A DNA stretch of 64,000 nt from an uncultured Rhizobiaceae group bacterium (GCA_947501445.1 CANMVS010000001.1:62001-126000); one strand, 5' to 3'; counted from the stretch's first letter, positions 20,235-29,212 are shown. The notes: generated by a model from the sequence alone, not told the origin. Numbers and translations: made by a program.

Positions 20235-21779
20235 TCACCTCATTGAGAGTGAAAGCACCCAGTATATAAGTGCCGACAGGACAGCCGCCGCAGGCACAGT
20301 AACGACCCAAGCAGCAATAATCGTCAGGAAATGAGAACGGCGTACAAGTTTACGACGGCGCATTTCAGCTTTATTGATCACCGGCACCTCAGGCAATGTT
20401 CCACCGCTGTGCTTGGCAATATACTGACGTCTGCGCTTGGATTTGCCCGTATACCACTCGCGGAAAAATCCAACACCGAATACAGCGCCAACAGCGATAT
20501 GCGTCGAACTGACGGGCAAGCCCAATCCAGAAGCGATAATCACGGTTATGGCCGCAGAAAGCGCAACGCAAAAGGCCCTCATTGGATTCAATTTGGTTAT
20601 CTGCTGCCCCACCATACGAATGAGTTTGGGACCAAACAGCAGTAGTCCAAATGAAATTCCCATCGCACCGATGACCATGACCCACAGCGGTATCGTCACT
20701 TTTTCCGCTATTTCACCAATGCCTGCTGAGTGTACGATGGCTGCCAAAGGCCCGACGGCGTTTGCGACATCATTAGCGCCATGGGCAAAAGACAAAAGCG
20801 CAGCAGAAAACACCAGTGGAATTGCAAACAGTTTTCGTAGCGACTGGTTACGATTGGCCAAGCCTTGCGATTGACGGCGAATGACCGGCCGCAGAATACC
20901 CCAGGCTACAAAAGTCGTGGCCAATCCGAACAACAGTGCGGTCTGCAGGTCGATTTTGATAATCTTCTTGATGCCCTTGAGGGCAAGATAAGTTGCAAAG
21001 GCGCCGGTCATAATGGCTATCAAAATGGGAACCCACCGCCGCGCAGCAGCAATCTTGTCTTCCTGATAAATTATGAAAGTTTTGATCAGCGCCAAAAACA
21101 GTGCAGCAATAAGCCCGCCTATCAGTGGTGAGATTACCCAGCTTGCGGCAATTTCGGCCATTGTTGGCCAGTTAACGGTCGACAATCCGGCGGCGGCGAT
21201 CCCTGCCCCCATAACCCCGCCAACCACAGAATGCGTTGTTGAAACCGGCGCACCCACCCAGGTTGCAAGATTGACCCAGACAGCAGACGATATCAAAGCA
21301 GCCATCATTGCCCAGACGAATGCATTGCTGTCGGAGAATTTTGCCGGATCAATAATTCCCTTCGAAATTGTGCTTACGACATCACCACCCGCAATCAGCG
21401 CTCCGCTGCTTTCGAAAATGACAGCAATGGCAAGGGCAACGCCCATGGACATGGCATTGGATCCAACCGCAGGACCGACATTGTTGGCCACATCATTGGC
21501 GCCAATATTGAGTGCCATATAGGCACCCACGACGGCCGCCGCGATAATAACCACAGATCCGGGGGCACCAGTGACAAAGAAACTTGCAAACACCAGCGCA
21601 AAGGCCAGAAAAATGACGCCAAGTCCAAGTCCGACAAATCGACGGGAAACAAATTGCGCCGCAAGTTCAACCCGGGCAATCTTGTCCAGGTCTTTGTCCA
21701 GCGTAACTTTATAGTAGTCTTTGGGAGGTTGTGACAATGCGCTACCCGATCGTTTGCATATGGACAAAACGACGGGCAA
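20235..21779 (-). CDS. Inorganic phosphate transporter, PiT family
   Basis: A membrane permease of about 500 residues with roughly ten to eleven hydrophobic segments. Both copies of the PiT signature are visible: GANDVANNVGPAVGS near residue 93 and GANDVANAVGPLAAI in the second half, plus the paired APVSTTHSVVG and LPVSSTHIAVG loops. The family couples phosphate (or metal phosphate) uptake to protons or sodium. The start is uncertain: the longest frame begins with TTG 21779, and TTG 21737 is an alternative. The DUF47/PhoU-like partner often found next to pit genes is absent. Confidence 0.9.
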   Translation of the reverse strand: MPVVLSICKRSGSALSQPPKDYYKVTLDKDLDKIARVELAAQFVSRRFVGLGLGVIFLAFALVFASFFVTGAPGSVVIIAAAVVGAYMALNIGANDVANNVGPAVGSNAMSMGVALAIAVIFESSGALIAGGDVVSTISKGIIDPAKFSDSNAFVWAMMAALISSAVWVNLATWVGAPVSTTHSVVGGVMGAGIAAAGLSTVNWPTMAEIAASWVISPLIGGLIAALFLALIKTFIIYQEDKIAAARRWVPILIAIMTGAFATYLALKGIKKIIKIDLQTALLFGLATTFVAWGILRPVIRRQSQGLANRNQSLRKLFAIPLVFSAALLSFAHGANDVANAVGPLAAIVHSAGIGEIAEKVTIPLWVMVIGAMGISFGLLLFGPKLIRMVGQQITKLNPMRAFCVALSAAITVIIASGLGLPVSSTHIAVGAVFGVGFFREWYTGKSKRRRQYIAKHSGGTLPEVPVINKAEMRRRKLVRRSHFLTIIAAWVVTVPAAAVLSALIYWVLSLSMR

Positions 21780-21875
21780 ACTGCGGGAAAGACAGCACCA
21801 TCCAGTCGCGTATCTGATGCTTTAGGCATTCGCAGCGCATGGAGCAAGTTGTTGATCTGATTCATCTACAGATAT

Positions 21876-22352
21876 TTATGGATCGAATTCCGAAATCAAC
21901 GCCTTCAATTGTGGTTCGTTAACAAAATCCACAGCTTCTTCCTGACTGAACCATTGCCTGTGCCGCTGGTCAATTTCCGGATAGCCGCTCTCCAGCCGTT
22001 CAACCTTAAGTGCATATACTCGCACCGAACATTGAACCGGCAACCCGCCGCGCATCCATTTTTGATAATCATATGTGCCGAGTGGATCATCTTTGATCTG
22101 ACCAAAAACCCCGGCCTCCTCATAGGCTTCACGCGCTGCTGCGCCAGAACCGGACATTTTGTCCATGGCCCAGCCCTTGGGCAGTATCCAACGCCCTGTA
22201 CCCCGGCTGGTAACCAGCAGGAATTCAACTCGGTCTCCGGTTTTTCTGTAGCACAAAGCAGCATATTGTAACGGCGCAGGCCGACTGACCATGAGACTGA
22301 GGTATTGTGCTGCTGTATTCCAACTTTCCATCAGAGCGGACATTTTATTCAT
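21876..22352 (-). CDS. Nudix hydrolase
   Basis: A 158-residue Nudix-fold protein. The box reads PKGWAMDKMSGSGAAAREAYEEAGV: the catalytic REAYEEAG core is intact, while the upstream acidic position is replaced by Ser, as in the diadenosine/diphosphoinositol phosphohydrolase-like subgroup of proteobacteria. Substrate is unknown. It begins on the minus strand 157 bases from the end of the EipB-like gene and is followed by the phosphate transporter after about 100 bases. Confidence 0.85.
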   Translation of the reverse strand: MNKMSALMESWNTAAQYLSLMVSRPAPLQYAALCYRKTGDRVEFLLVTSRGTGRWILPKGWAMDKMSGSGAAAREAYEEAGVFGQIKDDPLGTYDYQKWMRGGLPVQCSVRVYALKVERLESGYPEIDQRHRQWFSQEEAVDFVNEPQLKALISEFDP

Positions 22353-22509
22353 CTTGCTATGGTTTGTTCTTAACTGTCATCACCCATATGGTGATACAAA
22401 AATCAAAACAAAACCTTTCGCCCTGTTCTGTGCGCACAAAGCCATGTGATCATTCGGCCAATCTGACAATACTCTCGCATGTGATTGTATGCTCTGAATT
22501 GTAAAGATT

Positions 22510-23325
22510 TTAACACCCTTCACCTTCAAATGTTTCGAGTGAAGCGAGGGTGCCCTTGAGCGCAAATTCGCCATAATCCATGATGAGATCACGGGTAATC
22601 CCATTTTCATACAGCTTGAAGGAAATGCGGTAGATTGGCGTCCCGTCATCATTTTCCGTGTCATCAAAATATGCGATGGTTACTGGCCAGGTTGGTTCTT
22701 TTGCCAGACTTCCGGCAACTTCCAGCTCCTGGTTCTGGTCAACTGGTTTTTTTGCAGCGCCCACGACACTTGTCGTCAGCATCACCTTGCGCCCTTCATC
22801 CGAGCCGTCAAACAATTGCGACTGGAAAAACCGTTCCCCGTTTTTAGCGTTCTCAATCAGCGACACCATCTGCGCCGTCGGAAATTGTGCAGCCTCCAGA
22901 ACCAGCTTGTCAGGACGTGGCGTTGTCAAATCCACCGAGATACCTGCATCATCCGTTTTCGCGCTACCGCGAACCTCAAGATCCAGCTTTTGATTGACAT
23001 ATGATTTTGTCAGAAAGCGAAATGTGCCCTCCTCCAGATTTTCATAGGTTGTTGTCTGCTGGTCAGTAAGCCTTACGGTCTCGCCTGTATCAAGCCGCGT
23101 GACAAATCGAAATCCCACTGTGTATCCGTCGCACGATGAACCGTTGAATTCATACACCATGCGTCCGGACATTGATTCTATGCCGGAACGCTCTGATGCA
23201 TTCTCCAGTTCCAGATCATATACTGCCCTGTGCGGCACCAGTGAATTGGCCACACCCGCATGGGCTGTGCCGATGGTCGCTGCAGCCAAACCGATCGGTA
23301 GAAGAGTAATCAATAACGAACGCAC
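22510..23325 (-). CDS. EipB-like cell envelope integrity protein (DUF1849)
   Basis: A 271-residue exported protein with signal peptide (cleavage near AHA, residue 23), then the family start VPHRAVYDLELENA and the GRMVYEFNGSSCDGYTVGFRF segment. EipB of Brucella is a periplasmic beta-spiral protein needed for envelope integrity and has one disulfide linking an N-terminal Cys to one near the C terminus. Here Cys65 and the very last residue, Cys271, are in those places. The family is common in Hyphomicrobiales, which supports the lineage call. It is divergent from the RidA-like gene. Confidence 0.85.
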   Translation of the reverse strand: MRSLLITLLPIGLAAATIGTAHAGVANSLVPHRAVYDLELENASERSGIESMSGRMVYEFNGSSCDGYTVGFRFVTRLDTGETVRLTDQQTTTYENLEEGTFRFLTKSYVNQKLDLEVRGSAKTDDAGISVDLTTPRPDKLVLEAAQFPTAQMVSLIENAKNGERFFQSQLFDGSDEGRKVMLTTSVVGAAKKPVDQNQELEVAGSLAKEPTWPVTIAYFDDTENDDGTPIYRISFKLYENGITRDLIMDYGEFALKGTLASLETFEGEGC

Positions 23326-23477
23326 ACGAATTTTCCTTCTTCAGTTGCAGGCGACATGTTACACGGCATTGCGACAAAAAGGAGAGAGTGATTCAATTAT
23401 TCTCTTCACTGCAATACGGCGAATCACTAAACACCAAATGCGAATATGCTACAAATGCCCATACCATGGAGTTATTG

Positions 23478-23945
23478 ATGTCAAAATCAATTGCCGAGCG
23501 CCTTGCCGACATGAAAATCACGCTACCCGATGCACCTGCACCGGCGGCCAAATATGTTCCCTATTCTTTTGTAGGTTCAACGCTATATATATCGGGTCAA
23601 TTGCCGATGATTGGCGGATCAATCACTACGACCGGACACCTGGGTATCAATGTTGATGTTGAGGCTGGTCAGAAAGCCGCCGAAATTTGTGCGATTAATA
23701 TACTGGCACAGGCCAATGCGGCACTGAATGGCGATTTGGAACGCATCGTTCGACTTGCCAAAATACACGGTTATGTCGCGTCCTCGGCGGACTTCACGGA
23801 GCAGCATCTGGTGATCAATGGCGCATCTAACCTGCTTGTTGACATTCTTGGAGAGCGCGGCATGCATGCCCGTGCCGCCGTAGGCATGGTCTCCTTACCG
23901 CTGGCCGCAGCTGTAGAAATCGACGCCATTTTCGAAATTGCATAA
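23478..23945 (+). CDS. RidA/YjgF-family protein
   Basis: About 155 residues with the YjgF/RidA layout of the longer proteobacterial subgroup: YVPYSFVGSTLYISGQLPM, then the conserved GHLG, the AEICAINILAQANAAL helix and a C-terminal SLPLAAAVEIDAIFEIA. Classical RidA deaminates reactive enamines using an Arg near the IPR motif; this protein lacks a clear equivalent, as in the YjgH/YoaB-like clades, so deaminase activity is doubtful. GGAG seven bases before ATG 23478 fixes the start. It heads a plus-strand trio with the phosphodiesterase and acyltransferase genes. Confidence 0.85.
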   Translation: MSKSIAERLADMKITLPDAPAPAAKYVPYSFVGSTLYISGQLPMIGGSITTTGHLGINVDVEAGQKAAEICAINILAQANAALNGDLERIVRLAKIHGYVASSADFTEQHLVINGASNLLVDILGERGMHARAAVGMVSLPLAAAVEIDAIFEIA

Positions 23946-23973
23946 ATCACCCTGAAGAGCAGGAAACATTGTG

Positions 23974-24696
23974 ATGTCACATCATTGGATTACCGGAAAC
24001 CCAATCGCCCACCGTGGCTACCATGACTTGAATAACAAGGTCTGGGAGAATTCTGTCAGCGCATTCAGGCGCGCCATCGAAGCTGACTTGCCGATAGAAT
24101 GTGATCTGCAATTATCCGCAGATGGTGTTGCTATGGTCATGCATGATCCCGTTACACAGCGACTTTGCGGCATAGATGGAAATGTCCGGGAAATGACAGC
24201 GGAAGACCTTCGCTCACTGCACATCGGCGGCACCGGTGACCGTTTATCAAGCCTGCGTGAAGTTTTGCGACTGGTGGATGGAAAAGTTGGCCTTATTCTT
24301 GAACTGAAACCCCAGGATAATGACGTTGCCGAACTGTTTGCACAAAAGGTTCTGGAAGACCTTGAAGGATATCAGGGTAACGTTGCGCTGATGTCCTTTG
24401 ACCGGCAGTTGGTGGAATGTCTGCTGAATGCCGAAACGCGCTGGCCGATCGGTCTGGTTGCAAGGGAAAAGTCCGATGCAGATCGGGCACGGAATATGAA
24501 GGCGCTGGAATTGGACATAAGCTTTGTCTCGTTTTGTGTGCACGATCTGCCAAGTCAGTTTATTGCTGCGGCCCGCGCCAAGGGATTGCCGGTAATAACC
24601 TGGACCGTATCTGATCAGATTACACGCGAGGCGACCTATAATTTTGCTGACCAGATGACCTTTGAAGGATTTGACCCGCTAGCCTTGTCAGCCTGA
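23974..24696 (+). CDS. Glycerophosphodiester phosphodiesterase
   Basis: A 240-residue GDPD-fold enzyme that hydrolyses deacylated phospholipids to glycerol 3-phosphate and an alcohol. The active-site parts are visible: AHRGYHD (His, Arg), ENSVSAF (Glu), ECDLQLSADG (Asp) and MHDP (His). There is no signal peptide, so it acts in the cytoplasm. GTG 23971 directly before ATG 23974 could also start the gene; AGGA lies at the right distance. It follows the RidA-like gene by 28 bases and precedes the acyltransferase by 22. Confidence 0.92.
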   Translation: MSHHWITGNPIAHRGYHDLNNKVWENSVSAFRRAIEADLPIECDLQLSADGVAMVMHDPVTQRLCGIDGNVREMTAEDLRSLHIGGTGDRLSSLREVLRLVDGKVGLILELKPQDNDVAELFAQKVLEDLEGYQGNVALMSFDRQLVECLLNAETRWPIGLVAREKSDADRARNMKALELDISFVSFCVHDLPSQFIAAARAKGLPVITWTVSDQITREATYNFADQMTFEGFDPLALSA

Positions 24697-24718
24697 TTGC
24701 AAGCCATACATAGAGCAC

Positions 24719-25939
24719 ATGACTGATACCCGCATGTCACACGAGATACAATCAAACGACAGCGGCAAAGCTGAATTTCGTATCCGTATCGCCAATTCAT
24801 TCAGCGAAATTGACGCCAAAAAATGGAGCGGTCTGACTGGAACAAGTGCATCGTCACATGAGGACACATACTATAATCCTTTCGTCTCGCATGCCTATCT
24901 GTCTGCCTTGGAGGAAACCGGCTGCGCAACAGCCCAGTCGGGCTGGTTGGGTCAGCATTTGCTGCTTGAAACTGAATCCGGCGAACTCCACGGAGCCATG
25001 CCTGCCTATGTGAAAAACCACAGCCAGGGGGAATATGTTTTTGATCACGGCTGGGCAGATGCATTTGAGCGGGCTGGAGGACACTATTATCCAAAACTTC
25101 AGTCATCCATTCCTTTTACGCCGGCAACCGGCCCGCGCCTGCTTGCTGGCATTGGCAGGAACCGCTCCTACGTGCAGGCTGCGCTGACAGAAGGTTTGAA
25201 GGCGCTAACCGACAGACATGGCCTGTCATCTGCACATGCGACATTTGTCCCTGATGATGAGATAGCAGTATTTGCGGATCACGAATATCTGTGCCGAAAG
25301 GATCAGCAGTTCCACTTTATAAATCCGCAATATCAGTCCTATGATGCGTTTTTGGCCACCCTTGCGTCGCGCAAACGCAAAGCTCTGAAGAAGGAACGGC
25401 GCGTTGCACTGGAAAACAATATTGCCGTGGAGTGGCTCACTGGCGATGATTTGACCGAGGAGATCTGGGACATTTTCTTTGGTTTTTATCAGGATACCGG
25501 TTCCAGAAAGTGGGGGCGCCCCTACCTTACACGCGCGTTCTTTTCCCGGGTTGGTGAGACAATGGCCAATGACATTTTACTGATCTTGGCAAAACGGGAT
25601 GGACATTATATCGCCGGAGCCATCAATTTTATCGGCTCGGATACCCTGTACGGCCGCCATTGGGGCTGTGTCGAAGACCACCCCTTTTTGCATTTTGAAA
25701 TCTGCTACCACCAGGCCATCGATTTTGCGATTTCACGAGGACTGGGAGTCGTCGAGGCCGGGGCCCAGGGCGAGCATAAATTATCGCGCGGCTATCTGCC
25801 GGTTACAACCCATTCTGCACACTACATAACTCATCCCGGATTGCGCGAAGCTATTGCGGATTATCTCGTTCATGAGCGCCAGGATGTGGAGAACATGGGT
25901 GATATATTACGCCAGCATGGCCCCTTTAAAAAAGCCTAA
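24719..25939 (+). CDS. GNAT/FemAB-like acyltransferase, DUF482 (COG3146) family
   Basis: The 406-residue protein matches the DUF482 family of predicted N-acyltransferases: an N-terminal NPFVSHAYLSALEETG block, PAYVKNHSQGEYVFDHGWADAFE, the SSIPFTPATGPRLL segment and a C-terminal GRHWGC...GAQGEHKLSRGYLP region. The fold is a duplicated GNAT unit related to FemAB; the substrate is not established. As the third gene of a tight plus-strand group it is probably co-expressed with the RidA-like and GDPD genes. Confidence 0.85.
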   Translation: MTDTRMSHEIQSNDSGKAEFRIRIANSFSEIDAKKWSGLTGTSASSHEDTYYNPFVSHAYLSALEETGCATAQSGWLGQHLLLETESGELHGAMPAYVKNHSQGEYVFDHGWADAFERAGGHYYPKLQSSIPFTPATGPRLLAGIGRNRSYVQAALTEGLKALTDRHGLSSAHATFVPDDEIAVFADHEYLCRKDQQFHFINPQYQSYDAFLATLASRKRKALKKERRVALENNIAVEWLTGDDLTEEIWDIFFGFYQDTGSRKWGRPYLTRAFFSRVGETMANDILLILAKRDGHYIAGAINFIGSDTLYGRHWGCVEDHPFLHFEICYHQAIDFAISRGLGVVEAGAQGEHKLSRGYLPVTTHSAHYITHPGLREAIADYLVHERQDVENMGDILRQHGPFKKA

Positions 25940-26150
25940 TTCGTTGATGCGAAGTATTTATGCACGTTCGCGTTTTGATAGGCGGTAGATCACTGGCGAG
26001 GTGCTGATTGAAAGAATAGGTCAACCCGCATTTACTACCCGATGCAGCGATTTTGTGAAGACAACCCGCGCAAGACCAGCCGGCACTTGTCATTGGATCG
26101 ATGATATGGCCCAATTTCAAAAACACCCTCTTGTGTAAACGCAATGGGAG

Positions 26151-26513
26151 TTACTTTTTTACCTTATTCGCCAGCGCCTGTTGCGTCGCTCGCAATGTTC
26201 CCAAAAACAGTTGCGCCCGTTCGATCTTGTGTTCCACCTCGGCAATTTTGTTTTGAAGAAAAGCGTCTGCATCAAATGTGTTGCCATCGGCATATTCGAG
26301 CTGTCGCAGGAACATTTTCAATTCAGCGATGGTGAAACCGGCATTTTGCGCTTCACGCACCATTTCTAGGCGCGCGACAACCTCCGCATCATAGGTACGA
26401 TATGAATTGGTGCGCTCATTTCCCTTTGTCGAATTGATTAATCCATTGCGCTCGTAAAACCGAATTGTGTCCCGACTTAATCCGGACCGCGCCGCAACCT
26501 CGCCTATGCGCAT
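26151..26513 (-). CDS. MerR-family transcriptional regulator
   Basis: A 120-residue MerR protein: N-terminal winged helix-turn-helix MRIGEVAARSGLSRDTIRFYERNGLI, then a dimerising coiled coil from about residue 75. It has no cysteines, so it is unlikely to be a metal or superoxide sensor of the MerR/SoxR/CueR type. Translation starts at ATG 26513, and the gene diverges from the small zinc-ribbon gene. A perfect 15-base dyad overlaps the -35 region between them, the normal arrangement for a MerR regulator that controls itself and its neighbour. Confidence 0.88.
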   Translation of the reverse strand: MRIGEVAARSGLSRDTIRFYERNGLINSTKGNERTNSYRTYDAEVVARLEMVREAQNAGFTIAELKMFLRQLEYADGNTFDADAFLQNKIAEVEHKIERAQLFLGTLRATQQALANKVKK

Positions 26514-26536
26514 AAAACCTCAAACCTCCAAAACCA

Positions 26537-26565
26537 TTGACAATGGTCCATTGTTAGCATTAAAT
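26537..26565 (+). promoter_or_regulatory. Promoter with MerR-type dyad before the zinc-ribbon gene
   Basis: TTGACA at 26537-26542 is followed after 17 bases by TTAAAT. The perfect inverted repeat ACAATGG-T-CCATTGT at 26540-26554 overlaps the -35 box and spacer, where MerR dimers bind. Confidence 0.55.
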
Positions 26566-26652
26566 TCCACAAGAACAAAATATCGGATCAAACATGTCGG
26601 ATTTATGCGCGTAACGCAAAGGATCCAGCAGATCTGGACAGGAGCAACTGAT

Positions 26653-26910
26653 ATGGGTGGCAAATGCCAAAGCTGCGGAATGCCTCTGAACAAGGATGAA
26701 AACGGCGGCGGGTCAAACCAGGATGGTTCAAAAAGCAAGATTTACTGCTCGTTGTGTTTCGAAAATGGCATGTTTTTGCACCCGGATTTTACCGCACAGG
26801 AGATGCAACGATTCTGTGTCGATCAGCTTGCCAAACGCGGCATGCCAAAGTTCATGGCCTGGATTTTCACCCGCGGCATTCCAAAACTTGACCGTTGGAC
26901 TGCCACTTGA
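26653..26910 (+). CDS. Putative zinc-ribbon protein
   Basis: An 85-residue protein starting MGGKCQSCGMPLNKD with a second pair YCSLCFENG, i.e. a four-cysteine zinc ribbon, then a basic helical C-terminal part. Such small proteins are widespread, often beside MerR regulators, and their function is unknown. AGGAG precedes ATG 26653, which removes about 60 residues of unlikely upstream frame. It is the probable target of the divergent MerR gene. Confidence 0.75.
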   Translation: MGGKCQSCGMPLNKDENGGGSNQDGSKSKIYCSLCFENGMFLHPDFTAQEMQRFCVDQLAKRGMPKFMAWIFTRGIPKLDRWTAT

Positions 26911-27050
26911 AGCCATTTTGTGATGAAATAAAACAATATTTTGATCAGGAGCGCTTGTGCGCCGGCAGATTGACACTGTGATTGCTGGCTTGTGTGGTGA
27001 ACTCGGAAGGCTGCGTGGCATCGTTGCCGGGTAAGATCGTTGCTGCGGCT

Positions 27051-27153
27051 AAAGCGATTCAGGTTTTGACGGAATCGGCAAAACCTGAATGCGTCAACAA
27101 AATCAAAGGCCGACACCGTTGTCCCGTTTCTGACAAAACGTGAATCGGTCTAA
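27051..27153 (+). repeat. Dispersed two-hairpin repeat, copy 2
   Basis: The best-preserved copy, 103 bases. Left hairpin: TTCAGGTTTTG and CAAAACCTGAA around a 10-base loop. Centre: GTCAACAAAATCAAAGGCCG. Right: CCGTTTC and a partly matched GAATCGG around TGACAAAACGT. Confidence 0.85.
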
Positions 27154-27192
27154 CGGCATACATTCTGGTGTCGGTGCCTGCAGGAACTCAAA

Positions 27193-27365
27193 TTACCTGG
27201 CTGGGTGTAATCGCAGCCAATGGGTAACAATGGCAACCCCTTGCGTGCGAATTGCCATACACGCTGCATAGTTCACCTGATAATATACATGTCCAACGGT
27301 ATCTAACTGAATATCTGCTTCCTGGAACACACCCGTGCGTAATGTCCGATTGAATCGACAACTAT
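27193..27365 (-). pseudogene. Possible decayed gene fragment
   Basis: A stretch of about 55 codons open on the minus strand, ending HWLRLHPAR-stop, with protein-like composition but no start codon and a stop just upstream. I cannot name the family. It lies in the 690-bp gap between the zinc-ribbon gene and the secreted protein. Apart from this and repeat copy 2 I see nothing else in the gap. Confidence 0.25.
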
Positions 27366-27604
27366 CGATAGGCGCGCTTCAATCACACACAATGATCGGA
27401 GACCAAAGGCCGTTAGGTATGTGTTGGTTTCCCCGACATGTTCCTATTTTGTACTCCTGACAATGGAGCTATTGCAAGCCTGTTTTTCTCTGCATTCGAC
27501 AGTGCGCATAAATATTAATCGCAATAATGATCGTATTCACTATTCCATTTGAAATATATTTGTGCCTATATTGATGGAATACATTATTTCGGAGGTACAA
27601 AGGC

Positions 27605-27988
27605 ATGATTTCAAGATTGATTAGAACAGCACTTGCGACTTGCTTGGTGGTGGCAGGAACGACTACGGGGTCGATCTCTCATGAAAGTGTTACATGGATT
27701 CCCAACAATCTAGTCCCCGCCTTCGCCCTACCCGCTGCCCCTCCCAGCATGGTCCCTATGGTTGTCTACGTACCGGCACAACAGATGCAGCCTGCCGTGC
27801 CACCACACACACATGCACCACAGGCAGCGCAGGCAGCACAGACGATTGATGCAACGCATTGTTCAATTAACGACGTGGCTGTGCTGACACAGGATGCGCC
27901 GAGCTGTGAGAAAGCTGGTGGGGAGGTTGTTGCGGAGAGGGGCTCGTTTCACCTTGTCCTCCCATTTCCTGCCGGATCAGGGAGTTAA
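27605..27988 (+). CDS. Small exported protein of unknown function
   Basis: A 127-residue product with a signal peptide (RLIRTALATCLVVAGTTTG, cleavage probably in the following Ser/His stretch), a Pro/Met-rich segment, a His/Ala/Gln-rich patch (PPHTHAPQAAQAAQ) and two cysteines (THCSIND and PSCEKAGG) that could form a disulfide. GGAGG precedes the start. No family was recognised. It is the last plus-strand gene before the prophage and runs towards its lysis end; whether it belongs to the phage is unclear. Confidence 0.6.
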   Translation: MISRLIRTALATCLVVAGTTTGSISHESVTWIPNNLVPAFALPAAPPSMVPMVVYVPAQQMQPAVPPHTHAPQAAQAAQTIDATHCSINDVAVLTQDAPSCEKAGGEVVAERGSFHLVLPFPAGSGS

Positions 27989-28009
27989 TGATTAGAAAGG
28001 TGCTCGTGT

Positions 28010-28279
28010 TTATCGCTCAACAGCCTTCAATATCCGCTCCAGTGTCTTTGATTGCTCCTTTTGAAGCACTTCAATCCCGGTCAGGCGTTCACGTACATCG
28101 CCTGCCCGGTTTTCAATACGGTCCACACGATCCTCAATATCGTTGAGGTTTTCAGCATTGGCCGAAACAGTCGTTTGCAACGCGCCATATCCGCCAGCAG
28201 CAGCACCCAGAACGGCAAGGACCCCGAATACTGACAGAAACAATTTGAGGCTTATCCCGCCCGGTGCTGGATTGGTCAT
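28010..28279 (-). CDS. Phage membrane protein with coiled coil
   Basis: An 89-residue product with one hydrophobic segment (LFLSVFGVLAVLGAAAGGYGAL) followed by a charged heptad-like helix (NLNDIEDRVDRIENRAGDVRERL). It is the last gene of the prophage late transcript, sharing a base with the stop of the preceding gene. The layout resembles phage lysis accessory or haemolysin XhlA-like proteins, but no firm family match can be made. Confidence 0.6.
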   Translation of the reverse strand: MTNPAPGGISLKLFLSVFGVLAVLGAAAGGYGALQTTVSANAENLNDIEDRVDRIENRAGDVRERLTGIEVLQKEQSKTLERILKAVER

Positions 28280-28665
28280 TAACTGTTCATCTCCGGTGGG
28301 AATATGTCTTTAAACGGCTTGCCGAATACGGCCAATGCAACGGTCTCAGCGGGTAGACCACTTTTGATGAATGCAACCTGACAGCCTTCTTTGGACATAA
28401 GCCAGGCAACAGAACTGCCACTTTCATCAATCAGGAAAAGAACCGATCGTTCATCCGTTTCACGCGATACCAGTTTGGTGACGTAACGCACGCCTTTCGA
28501 CTGGCCGACATTGGCAATATGGGCTTTGACCTCTGCCATTGATGTGCCGGGAAGACATTTGCTGTCACTCGGCCAGGCGCTGCCCAACATTGCGCCGATC
28601 CACAAAGCCGCGAAGAACCCGACAATGAGCAGGTTGCCGAGCTTTTGTTCCTGTTTCGTCATCAT
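28279..28665 (-). CDS. Phage membrane-anchored protein, unknown
   Basis: 128 residues with an N-terminal hydrophobic anchor (LLIVGFFAALWIGAMLGSAW) and a soluble C-terminal part with two cysteines. The layout suggests one membrane pass with the rest in the periplasm. It sits within the lysis block one base after the o-spanin gene. Function is unknown; it is not a recognised holin, which would have more membrane segments. Confidence 0.6.
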   Translation of the reverse strand: MMTKQEQKLGNLLIVGFFAALWIGAMLGSAWPSDSKCLPGTSMAEVKAHIANVGQSKGVRYVTKLVSRETDERSVLFLIDESGSSVAWLMSKEGCQVAFIKSGLPAETVALAVFGKPFKDIFPPEMNS

Positions 28666-28666
28666 C

Positions 28667-28891
28667 TCAGCCTTTCCGTTTGCACACAGCCAGCCATGCA
28701 GCGTTGTGCTGTTTGATCTGTCTGATTGTTTCGGGAGTGTCCGTATCGGACCAGGCGACCGGCTCGAATGAGCGACAGGCCACTGTTGTTACATCAGGGC
28801 CGCTTGAACCCGTCGTCGTCGTGCAGGCCGTCACCAGTGGCGCTATGGCCAGCATCGCGGCGCGCGTCCTGTGCTTTACCAATAAGGTCAT
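28667..28891 (-). CDS. Probable o-spanin lipoprotein (Rz1-like)
   Basis: A 74-residue precursor with a lipobox LVTAC about 23 residues from the start and a short polar mature part. Outer-membrane lipoprotein spanins join with an inner-membrane partner to disrupt the outer membrane at lysis. The start region is embedded out of frame in the end of the gene for a single-pass membrane protein (28794-29057), the usual overlapping Rz/Rz1 layout. I choose ATG 28891 because it places the signal sequence at the N terminus. Confidence 0.65.
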   Translation of the reverse strand: MTLLVKHRTRAAMLAIAPLVTACTTTTGSSGPDVTTVACRSFEPVAWSDTDTPETIRQIKQHNAAWLAVCKRKG

Positions 28892-29057
28892 TGGCTTCCA
28901 CCCATTGTTTGTTGGATTGTTGGAGGTTTTTGACGCGCTCTGCCTTTTTGCCAGCGGCAAATACGCGCCAGATGAAACCGAGCACGGCAACAACACCGGC
29001 CACGATCAGCGCCAGCGTGCCGGAGCCACCCGACAGCAGGCCCATAAGCGTGCTCAT
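28794..29057 (-). CDS. Probable i-spanin (Rz-like)
   Basis: 87 residues: one N-terminal membrane segment (TLALIVAGVVAVLGFIWRVF), then a charged helical region (KKAERVKNLQQSNKQWVEAN) suited to a coiled coil in the periplasm. The 3' part overlaps the candidate o-spanin gene in another frame by almost 100 bases. Its start overlaps the stop of the holin-like gene. A holin role is an alternative for so small a protein. Confidence 0.6.
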   Translation of the reverse strand: MSTLMGLLSGGSGTLALIVAGVVAVLGFIWRVFAAGKKAERVKNLQQSNKQWVEANDLIGKAQDARRDAGHSATGDGLHDDDGFKRP

Positions 29058-29212
29058 GTGTTTGGCACCGCCCAGATGGCGATTGATCCAAGCCCGCCGA
29101 CAATCAGGCTGGCCGTGGTCTCATCGACACCCAGATCAATGCCCCAATAGTCACGAATGAAGTTGCCGGCCATCATGGCGACAGCAACCCAGAGCTTGTT
29201 GTACTTGCCCAT
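29054..29212 (-). CDS. Holin-like small phage membrane protein
   Basis: A 52-residue protein beginning MGKYNKLWVAVAMMAGNFI and ending SLIVGGLGSIAIWAVPNT, with a weakly hydrophobic first half and a clear second membrane segment. Small proteins of this form with a GVWAVPN-like end are common next to phage endolysin and spanin genes and are often called holin-like. It overlaps both neighbours by a few bases (TGATG upstream, ATGA downstream). Confidence 0.6.
   Translation of the reverse strand: MGKYNKLWVAVAMMAGNFIRDYWGIDLGVDETTASLIVGGLGSIAIWAVPNT

Noticed and set aside
26911-27604. tRNA gene or att site at the left prophage side
   Set aside because: No cloverleaf or CCA-type end could be traced, and no matching direct repeat was found near 53.5 kb.
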